A program made the position numbers and the translations under genes. The notes under the pieces were generated by a model that did not search any database, was not told where the DNA came from, and saw only the letters and a list, made by a program, of their open reading frames with translations. A stretch of 20,354 nucleotides of DNA from CAIZQW01 sp964459675 (GTDB taxonomy: Bacteria > Verrucomicrobiota > Kiritimatiellia > RFP12 > UBA1067): assembly GCA_964459675.1 (NCBI GenBank), contig CAYWNP010000041.1, positions 1 through 20,354 of the forward strand. The letters are read 5' to 3'. Of the stretch, positions 1-5,348 are shown in pieces; the first letter of the stretch is position 1, and each line of letters begins with the position of its first letter.

Positions 1-461
1 TAGTCAAAGCCGTCCATCGGACAGGACTCATACCCCATCTCCTGGGCAGCCAGCATCAGCGTCTGGGCCGCAATACCGCAGGAACGCATGCCTTCATCAC
101 GTTGCACCTGCTCGCGTCCGCGGTAATACTGGTCGATTGCCGGAACCAAATAATCCTTCACTGGCTGAGGCGCGTTGGCCCAGTAGCGTGCAGGATTTTT
201 CTCCCAGGCTTTCAGGTCCGCACAGAGGACGATTAAGAGTGATGCGTCGGTCACCTGCGCCTGATCCCATGCCACGGCACGGATCTGCTTCCGCACTGCA
301 GGATCGCGGACAACTACGAAGCGCCAGTTCTGGATATTGAATGCCGTCGGTGCCAGAAGAGCCAAGCTCATCAGTTTCTCGATCTCAACCTCGGTCATGC
401 GATGATTCGAATCATAATGTTTAACCGCCCGCCGCGTCTCAATAGCTTTAGTCACGTTCAT
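1..461 (-). CDS. Nitroreductase-family protein (N-terminal part, runs off window)
   Basis: The first 153 codons of a flavin-dependent nitroreductase-family oxidoreductase; the 3' end lies outside the window. These enzymes bind FMN, usually as homodimers, and reduce nitro compounds, quinones or related substrates with NAD(P)H in the cytoplasm. The visible N-terminus has the family features: an early Arg-rich ETRRAVKHYD segment for FMN phosphate, then LLAPTAFNIQNWRFVVVRD, and near the window edge the RSCGIAAQTLMLAAQEMGYES helix. The start is ATG at 461-459, preceded by a strong Shine-Dalgarno AAGGAG (468-473, minus strand) with a 6-nt spacer. The gene is divergent from the nifS-like gene and has its own likely promoter at 490-518. 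The physiological substrate cannot be told from sequence. Confidence 0.9.
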   Translation of the reverse strand, partial: MNVTKAIETRRAVKHYDSNHRMTEVEIEKLMSLALLAPTAFNIQNWRFVVVRDPAVRKQIRAVAWDQAQVTDASLLIVLCADLKAWEKNPARYWANAPQPVKDYLVPAIDQYYRGREQVQRDEGMRSCGIAAQTLMLAAQEMGYESCPMDGFD

Positions 462-489
462 GGTTATCTCCTTATCTCAATTGTTTTTA

Positions 490-518
490 ATAATACCCTT
501 TGGACAGAAACAGGACAA
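490..518 (-). promoter_or_regulatory. Likely sigma-70 type promoter of the nitroreductase gene
   Basis: On the minus strand a -35-like TTGTCC (513-518) and a -10-like TATTAT (490-495) are separated by exactly 17 bp. They lie about 30 bp upstream of the nitroreductase start codon. Boxes and spacing are seen directly; promoter activity is inferred. Confidence 0.5.
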
Positions 519-548
519 GGGTAATTTTGTTGACTGGGTGCCACTCCC

Positions 549-583
549 GTTGGATATTGGATATTCTCACTTCCATTTTCCGT
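549..583. repeat. 7-bp-phased short array with imperfect dyad
   Basis: Five consecutive 7-bp units (GTTGGAT, ATTGGAT, ATTCTCA, CTTCCAT, TTTCCGT) each have TT at the second and third position, at 550, 557, 564, 571 and 578. The first two units differ in one base. Arms 552-561 and 572-581 are also an imperfect inverted repeat (8 of 10 complementary, 10-nt loop). It sits in the divergent promoter region upstream of nifS. The same 7-bp period is seen at 2769-2796 and 13009-13083. Confidence 0.5.
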
Positions 584-605
584 GCTTTCTTCCCGACGCG
601 TCTTA

Positions 606-614
606 TGGTATAGT
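606..614 (+). promoter_or_regulatory. Possible extended -10 promoter for the nifS-led gene run
   Basis: TGG followed by TATAGT (609-614) forms an extended -10 element (TGn-TATAAT type). No good -35 lies at 16-18 bp, which is tolerated for extended -10 promoters. Predicted transcription start is near 621, giving a leader of about 14 nt that contains AGGA (625-628) six bases before the ATG. Confidence 0.4.
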
Positions 615-634
615 TTTTACCTTTAGGAAACGCT

Positions 635-1792
635 ATGAAAACAATTTATTTTGACAACAATGCGACGACCTGTGTGGCCCCTGAAGTCCGCGAAGCCATG
701 ATGCCCTTCTTTGGGGAACTCTATGGCAACCCCTCCAGCATGCACGCCTTTGGCGGACAGGTGGCCAAATATGTTCAAGAAGCCCGCGAACGTATCGCAG
801 CCTTTATCCATGCGGAACCTTCTGAAATCGTCTTTACCAGTTGCGGGACGGAGAGCAACAACATGGCCATCCGGGGAAGCGCAGAGGTGCTCGGTTCCCA
901 TGCCAAGGTGATCACTTCGCGGGTTGAACATCCGGCAGTGCTCGGTCCCTGCCGCCGGCTCCGGGACAAAGGGCACCGCGAATTCGAAATTCCCGTGGAT
1001 GGCGTTGGACAACTCGATCTCGCTGCCCTCCGCGAGGCGCTCAAGGAGAGCGGACCCTCCATTGTCAGTATCATGTGGGCAAACAACGAGACAGGTGTCG
1101 TCTTCCCGATGGATGAGATTGCCCAACTCGTCAAAGCCTCCGGCGGCATCCTCCACACGGACGCTGTCCAGGTCGCCGGCAAGTTCCCGATCGACATGCG
1201 CAAGACGCCCGTAGACATGCTCTCTTTCTCTGGACATAAGGTTCATGCACCCAAGGGAATCGGAGTCTTCTACCTCCGTCGCGGTACCCGCATCAAGACC
1301 TTCATGCTCGGCGGACATCAGGAACATGGACGCAGGGGTGGCACAGAGAATGTCCCTTATATCGTCGGACTCGGCAAGGCTGTCGAGCTGGCTGAAGCCA
1401 ATATGGCGACAGAAACCCAGTTGCTCTCCCGCCTGCGCGACAAGCTGGAGAACGGTCTCCTGGCTACCTGCCCGGATGCGCGCGTCAACGGCGACCGCAA
1501 GAACCGCCTACCCAACACCTCCAACATCAGCTTTGAATACATCGAAGGGGAATCCATCCTGATGCATCTCAGCGACCTCGGAATCTGCGCTTCGACCGGT
1601 TCGGCCTGCGCAGCTGGCTCGCTTGAACCCTCGCACGTTATCCGCGCGATGGGCGTACCCTTTACCGCTGTTCATGGCTCGATTCGCTTTTCGCTCAGCC
1701 GTTATAATACCGAGTCAGAGGTGGATACCGTGCTGACAGAAACACCCAAGATTATCAACAAGCTCAGAGCCCTTTCTCCTTTCTGCAAATGA
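635..1792 (+). CDS. nifS: Cysteine desulfurase, NifS/IscS family
   Basis: PLP-dependent enzyme (385 aa, normal length) that takes sulfur from L-cysteine as an enzyme persulfide, for Fe-S cluster assembly or tRNA thiolation. Visible signatures are the N-terminal FDNNATT motif, SCGTESNN (69-76), His99 in VEHPAV, HTDAVQ (Asp176, Gln179), the PLP lysine Lys202 in SFSGHK, and the catalytic Cys325 in STGSACAAGSLEPSHV. The short active-site loop and SLEPSHV sequence resemble NifS more than SufS. The ATG start has AGGA six bases upstream. It is the first gene of the long plus-strand run, and its stop overlaps the next start by 4 bp (ATGA). No iscU or nif genes are adjacent, so a nitrogen fixation role is not implied; the symbol marks the family. 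Confidence 0.93.
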   Translation: MKTIYFDNNATTCVAPEVREAMMPFFGELYGNPSSMHAFGGQVAKYVQEARERIAAFIHAEPSEIVFTSCGTESNNMAIRGSAEVLGSHAKVITSRVEHPAVLGPCRRLRDKGHREFEIPVDGVGQLDLAALREALKESGPSIVSIMWANNETGVVFPMDEIAQLVKASGGILHTDAVQVAGKFPIDMRKTPVDMLSFSGHKVHAPKGIGVFYLRRGTRIKTFMLGGHQEHGRRGGTENVPYIVGLGKAVELAEANMATETQLLSRLRDKLENGLLATCPDARVNGDRKNRLPNTSNISFEYIEGESILMHLSDLGICASTGSACAAGSLEPSHVIRAMGVPFTAVHGSIRFSLSRYNTESEVDTVLTETPKIINKLRALSPFCK

Positions 1793-2754
1793 AACAGCTC
1801 ACCATCGGACTCTATCTAGAGCAGGAGATCCACTATTTCCGGATGAAGCGCCATCTGGTGGAGCGTCTGCGCAAGACCTTCCCTGAAATAACCTTTCTCT
1901 GGTGCCGCAGCGAAGCCTCCTTTAAACGAGCGCTTCCGCGCATGGATGTTGTCCTGGCCAATAGCTTCAAACAAGAGTGGTTTTCACGCGCCAAACAGTT
2001 GCGCACGATGTTGTCCCCCGCTGCCGGCCGTGACGTGATGGGTGCCATGCCCCCGCCTCACATCCAAGCATACTATTGCACCTTCCACGGCGAGTTCATC
2101 GCAGAGACGATGTTGGGACTCATGCTGGGTGTCAACCGAGGCATCCTGGAGTCCTATAAGCACCAACTGGACAACGAATTATGGCCCTGGCGCCCACTCT
2201 GCGAACCAGGGAAGATGCGACTCCTGCGCGGTTCACATGCGGTCATCATCGGCTTTGGCCATATTGGCGACTGGATAGCGCGTCTGCTCAAACCCTTTGG
2301 TATCCGTATCACAGGCGTTCGACGGAATCCGCCAGTCAAGCGGCCTGCCTATTTCACAGAGGGGGATTCGATCGTCCCTGTTTCACAATTGGACGAGGTC
2401 CTGCCGACAGCCGACCATGTCATTCTTGCGCTTCCCAGCGACACGGGCACCGACAATCTTCTGGGTGCGCGTCAGTTTAAGAAGATGGCCCGCCATGCGG
2501 TCCTTTACAACATTGGCCGGGGCAACTGCATTGACGAAGTTGCGTTGGTCAAAGCCTTGAAAACCAGGGCCATCGCAGGTGCCTGCCTTGATGTCTTTAC
2601 CCAAGAGCCTCTTCGAAAGGGGCACCCCCTTGCCCAGAACCTACCCGGTCTGATCCGACTGCCCCATGCCTCCGCATTTGCGGATGAGTACATGGTGCGT
2701 TACACCGATGAGATCATTCCGATCATCAGAAGCTTGCTGAAACAGACAAAGTGA
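1789..2754 (+). CDS. D-isomer-specific 2-hydroxyacid dehydrogenase (NAD-binding)
   Basis: A 321-aa member of the D-2-hydroxyacid dehydrogenase family (SerA, GhrA/GhrB, D-lactate dehydrogenase relatives), which interconvert 2-oxoacids and D-2-hydroxyacids with NAD(P)H. The Rossmann segment has GFGHIG (155-160) after AVI. The three catalytic positions are present: Arg244 in NIGRGN, Glu273 in TQEP and His293 in LPHAS. There is no ACT or regulatory domain, so it is not a full-length SerA. The start overlaps the nifS stop (ATGA), implying translational coupling, and no Shine-Dalgarno is needed or seen. Substrate is undecided: phosphoglycerate, hydroxypyruvate/glyoxylate and other acids all fit. 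The N-terminal substrate domain (1-100) is less typical than the NAD domain. Confidence 0.85.
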   Translation: MKQLTIGLYLEQEIHYFRMKRHLVERLRKTFPEITFLWCRSEASFKRALPRMDVVLANSFKQEWFSRAKQLRTMLSPAAGRDVMGAMPPPHIQAYYCTFHGEFIAETMLGLMLGVNRGILESYKHQLDNELWPWRPLCEPGKMRLLRGSHAVIIGFGHIGDWIARLLKPFGIRITGVRRNPPVKRPAYFTEGDSIVPVSQLDEVLPTADHVILALPSDTGTDNLLGARQFKKMARHAVLYNIGRGNCIDEVALVKALKTRAIAGACLDVFTQEPLRKGHPLAQNLPGLIRLPHASAFADEYMVRYTDEIIPIIRSLLKQTK

Positions 2755-2768
2755 AGAGCGCAAAGGGA

Positions 2769-2796
2769 AACCCTGAACCCTGAACCCCGAACCCTC
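2769..2796. repeat. Four tandem 7-bp units before tsaE
   Basis: AACCCTG, AACCCTG, AACCCCG and AACCCTC follow each other in exact 7-bp register (AAC at 2769, 2776, 2783, 2790). On the minus strand these read CAGGGTT, CAGGGTT, CGGGGTT, GAGGGTT. The array fills the 44-bp gap between the dehydrogenase stop and the tsaE ATG at 2799, where a ribosome binding site would be expected; none is visible. Confidence 0.7.
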
Positions 2797-2798
2797 TA

Positions 2799-3053
2799 AT
2801 GAACCTCTATACAGTCCATTCAATCGAAGAGACCTGGCGNNNNNNNNNNNNNNNNNNNNNNNNNNNNNNNNNNNNNNNNNNNNNNNNNNNNNNNNNNNNN
2901 NNNNNNNNNNNNNNNNNNNNNNNNNNNNNNNNNNNNNNNGTCGTCGCCGTCGAATGGCCCGAGCGCGGGGGCGACCTCATTCCCCCCAACGCCCTGCATA
3001 TCACGCTGAAGCTCTCTGCCGAGGCCGAGACCCGTACGATTGAGATCAAGTAG
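2799..3053 (+). CDS. tsaE: TsaE (YjeE) family t6A biosynthesis ATPase, interrupted by assembly gap
   Basis: Both ends of a TsaE-like protein flank a run of Ns. Before the gap is MNLYTVHSIEETW, the usual 'xSxEET' N-terminus. After it is a segment with VEWPERGGDLIPP followed by an alternating beta strand to the stop at 3051-3053, which matches the C-terminal EWxExxxxxLP region of TsaE. TsaE is the small ATPase partner of TsaB/TsaD that supports N6-threonylcarbamoyladenosine synthesis on ANN-decoding tRNAs. Only about 14 + 37 residues are visible, while the family is about 150 aa, so the Walker A and switch motifs lie in the gap. The true missing length is probably near 300 bp, and the reading frame across the Ns is not meaningful. 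Identification rests mainly on the C-terminal motif. Confidence 0.78.
   Translation: MNLYTVHSIEETWXXXXXXXXXXXXXXXXXXXXXXXXXXXXXXXXXXVVAVEWPERGGDLIPPNALHITLKLSAEAETRTIEIK
2840..2939. other. Assembly gap (100 N) inside tsaE
   Basis: Exactly 100 Ns, the conventional placeholder for a scaffold gap of unknown size. From the missing part of TsaE (about 100 residues) the real gap is probably around 300 bp, unless more is lost. Confidence 0.97.
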
Positions 3054-3076
3054 AAGCCTCCCTTTTCTGTCAAAAA

Positions 3077-3096
3077 ATCTGTGGCTATCTGTGGCC
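3077..3096. repeat. 10-bp tandem duplication upstream of the PPIase gene
   Basis: ATCTGTGGCT and ATCTGTGGCC lie back to back in the 98 bp between the tsaE stop and the ATG at 3152. I recall similar 'ATCTGTGG' intergenic tandems in PVC and other genomes, but cannot check this here. Confidence 0.55.
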
Positions 3097-3115
3097 AGAA
3101 ACTCTCTCTTCAGGG

Positions 3116-3144
3116 TTGAATGCAACGGCTATTTATGCTATAAA
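3116..3144 (+). promoter_or_regulatory. Likely promoter for the PPIase-hemL-olsF segment
   Basis: TTGAAT (3116-3121) and TATAAA (3139-3144) are separated by exactly 17 bp. The predicted transcription start is near 3151, beside the ATG at 3152, which would make the mRNA leaderless or nearly so. This argues against initiation at the in-frame TTG at 3116, which is the -35 box itself. Confidence 0.55.
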
Positions 3145-3151
3145 TATGGCC

Positions 3152-4042
3152 ATGCAAAAAAAGATAATCAAAGTCAACGGTCAGGTTATTCCTGAGGAGG
3201 CTGTACAATTCGAGTTTGAGCGCCTTGCTCGCTTCTATTCTGAGCATGGTTGGTCAAATGATCAGATCAAGGCAAACCTGCCTGAGCTGGTTGAGCAGGC
3301 ACAGAATCAAGCCATCGGCGCAAAACTTTTGTTAGATGAGGCTGCACGGTTGGATATTCCTGTGAGTGAGCCTGAAGTGGACGAGCAGGTTGAACAGATC
3401 GTCAACCAAATCGGCGGACGCGAGGCGTTCCTCAAAGCACTTGCCGCCCAAAAGACGAACGAGGAGACGTTCCGAGTGCAGATCCGTCAAGGAAAGCGCG
3501 TGGACAAGCTCGTGGCCCAAGCCACTTCTGGAACTCCAGAGCCGACTGAGGCAGATGTTGAACAGTATTTTAAAGAACACAAAACCGAGTTCTCCAAGGG
3601 CGAGCAGGTTCTTGCCCAGCATATCCTCGTCACACCTGACGGAGACTCTGAGACCTCCAAGAGCGAAGCCTACACCAAGATCAATGACATCCGTGAGCGC
3701 ATCCTCTCGGGCGCCAAGACCTTTGAGAGCGAAGCAGCAGATCACTCCACCTGCCCCAGCGGAAAGGAAGGCGGAAGCCTCGGCTGGTTTGGGCGTGGCA
3801 TGATGGTCCCCGAGTTTGACGGTGAGGCCTTTGCCATGAAGATCGGTGATATCAGCGGGATCATTGAGACTCAGTTCGGTTACCACATCATCAAAAAGAC
3901 CGACCATCAGAAGGGCGGCGAGACTGACTTTGATACGGTGCGCGAACAGATCCGCGATTTGCTCCGCCACTCACGCCGAGGCGAAGCCATGACCGCGTAT
4001 GTCTCCGAGTTACGTTCGAAGGCCAAGATCGAGATGGCATAA
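3152..4042 (+). CDS. Parvulin-type peptidyl-prolyl cis-trans isomerase (PpiC/SurA-like), cytoplasmic form
   Basis: A 296-aa protein with an N-terminal helical chaperone-like region (about 15-145) and one rotamase domain (about 150-250). Rotamase motifs are QHILV (156-160), CPSGKEGGSLGWFGRGMMVPEF, and ETQFGYHIIK near 239-248. It catalyses cis-trans isomerisation of prolyl bonds and likely acts as a folding helper. Relatives such as SurA and PrsA are exported, but no signal peptide is seen here: the protein starts MQKKIIKVNGQ, so a cytoplasmic site is inferred. I chose ATG 3152 because the family starts with this KIIKVNG strand and because the upstream in-frame TTG (3116) falls in a good promoter; ATG 3146 is the alternative. 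No Shine-Dalgarno is visible. A GC-rich hairpin follows the stop. Confidence 0.9.
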   Translation: MQKKIIKVNGQVIPEEAVQFEFERLARFYSEHGWSNDQIKANLPELVEQAQNQAIGAKLLLDEAARLDIPVSEPEVDEQVEQIVNQIGGREAFLKALAAQKTNEETFRVQIRQGKRVDKLVAQATSGTPEPTEADVEQYFKEHKTEFSKGEQVLAQHILVTPDGDSETSKSEAYTKINDIRERILSGAKTFESEAADHSTCPSGKEGGSLGWFGRGMMVPEFDGEAFAMKIGDISGIIETQFGYHIIKKTDHQKGGETDFDTVREQIRDLLRHSRRGEAMTAYVSELRSKAKIEMA

Positions 4043-4050
4043 TCCTTATC

Positions 4051-4073
4051 CCCCGCCCTTTACGAGGGCGGGG
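4051..4073 (+). terminator. GC-rich hairpin between PPIase gene and hemL
   Basis: A perfect 9-bp stem, CCCCGCCCT (4051-4059) with AGGGCGGGG (4065-4073), and a 5-nt loop, 8 bp after the PPIase stop and 20 bp before hemL. No T-run follows, so it is not a classical intrinsic terminator. It may be a pause or attenuation element, an mRNA 3'-end stabiliser, or a factor-assisted terminator. Confidence 0.5.
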
Positions 4074-4093
4074 CGACCTGACAAGCGAGCACC

Positions 4094-5338
4094 ATGAACC
4101 ACGACATCTTATTCAGTCGAGCCTGCTCTAAAATTCCGGGAGGCGTGAACAGTCCAGTTCGCGCCTTCGGTAGCGTGGGCGGAACGCCTGTTTATATCAG
4201 TTCGGGCAAGGGCACCTCCCTCACGACGTGTGACGGAAGAACCCTGACCGACTTCTGCTGCTCGTGGGGTGCAATGATCTTGGGTCATGCCCATCCCGAG
4301 GTGGTCGAAGCACTCCAACGACAAGCCGAGAAGGGCACCACCTTCGGAATCAATACCGAGATCGAGGTTCAACTGGCCGAACGTCTTTGCTCGCTCGTGC
4401 CCGCTCTCGAACGGGTGCGACTGGTCAACTCGGGTACTGAAGCTGTGATGACTGCGTTGCGTATTGCCCGTGGTGTCACGGGACGTAATAAGATTGTCAA
4501 ATTTGATGGTTGCTATCATGGTCACAGCGACAGCGTCTTGGTCTCGGCAGGCAGTGGCCTGCTCACCGGAGGGATTACCTCCTCCCCTGGCGTTCCCCAA
4601 GAGGTTGCCAACGACACCTTTGTCGTGCCTTACAACGACCTGACCGCCCTCGCAGAGCTGATGCGCGAACGCGGCTCAGAGGTCGCGGCGATCATTGTTG
4701 AACCTGTCGTCGGCAATATGGGTCTTGTACAGCCTGCCGAGGGGTATCTTCAGGGTTTGAGAAAGCTGGCGGACGCGAGTGGTGCGGTACTCATCTTTGA
4801 CGAGGTGATCACGGGTTTCCGTTTCGGCCTTTGCTCGTATGCACAACTCTGTGGCGTCACGCCAGACCTCCTGACCTTAGGCAAGGTCATTGGCGGTGGA
4901 CTTCCCTTGGCTGCTGTCGGGGGCAAGGCCTCGCTGATGGAACAACTGGCGCCTTCAGGAAAAATCTATCAAGCAGGGACCCTCTCAGGGAATCCTCTTG
5001 CGGTCGTCGCTGGACTGAAGACCCTCGAGGTGCTTGAGCGAGAGAACCCCTATCCGCGTATGGCCGCTCTGGGCAAACGACTGGCAACAGCGATTAATCA
5101 GAAGGCACAAGGATTTCACTGCGCGCAGTTCTCTGGTATTTTTACCATCTTCTTCACTCCTGGTCCTGTTCACAATCTCGTAGACGCCAAGCGGAGCGAT
5201 ACGAAAGCCTACGCCACATATTTTCATCGCGCATTGGATGCTGGCTTCTACATGCCGCCAGCCCAATTCGAAGTTGCCTTTATCTCAGCAGCCCACACAG
5301 AAGCGTGCATCGACCGCCTCTGTTCAATCATAGGATGA
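4094..5338 (+). CDS. hemL: Glutamate-1-semialdehyde 2,1-aminomutase
   Basis: PLP enzyme (414 aa) that converts glutamate-1-semialdehyde to 5-aminolevulinate, the last step of the C5 route into tetrapyrroles. Features in order: IPGGVNSPVRAF (14-25), the class III aminotransferase fold with NSGTEAVMTALR (112-123), FDGCYHGHSD (137-146), DEVITGFRFG (236-245), and the PLP lysine Lys264 in TLGKVIGGGLPL. The length is a little short of the usual 425-430 because the N-terminus starts close to the SPVRAF motif. It begins just after a GC-rich hairpin with only a weak purine tract before ATG. Its presence implies that heme or related tetrapyrroles are made from glutamyl-tRNA; hemA is not in the window. 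Confidence 0.96.
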   Translation: MNHDILFSRACSKIPGGVNSPVRAFGSVGGTPVYISSGKGTSLTTCDGRTLTDFCCSWGAMILGHAHPEVVEALQRQAEKGTTFGINTEIEVQLAERLCSLVPALERVRLVNSGTEAVMTALRIARGVTGRNKIVKFDGCYHGHSDSVLVSAGSGLLTGGITSSPGVPQEVANDTFVVPYNDLTALAELMRERGSEVAAIIVEPVVGNMGLVQPAEGYLQGLRKLADASGAVLIFDEVITGFRFGLCSYAQLCGVTPDLLTLGKVIGGGLPLAAVGGKASLMEQLAPSGKIYQAGTLSGNPLAVVAGLKTLEVLERENPYPRMAALGKRLATAINQKAQGFHCAQFSGIFTIFFTPGPVHNLVDAKRSDTKAYATYFHRALDAGFYMPPAQFEVAFISAAHTEACIDRLCSIIG

Positions 5339-5348
5339 TACCCTTTTT

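Noticed and set aside
623..1327. Open frame of 234 codons on the minus strand opposite nifS
   Set aside because: It lies fully inside a well-supported gene, has no recognisable domain and has low-complexity, shadow-like composition.
635..1792. Nitrogen fixation cluster suggested by the NifS resemblance
   Set aside because: No nif structural or assembly genes are in the window; NifS-type desulfurases are common in non-fixers.
3111..3117. Single CAGGGTT heptad upstream of the PPIase gene
   Set aside because: One isolated 7-mer is expected by chance in a window this size, so it was not counted as another array.
3116..3151. TTG start extending the PPIase by 12 residues
   Set aside because: The TTG coincides with a good -35 box, there is no ribosome site, and the extra residues do not resemble a signal peptide.
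3332..3970. Open frame of 212 codons on the minus strand opposite the PPIase gene
   Set aside because: Leu/Val-rich shadow composition typical of the antisense of a charged protein, with no supporting signals.
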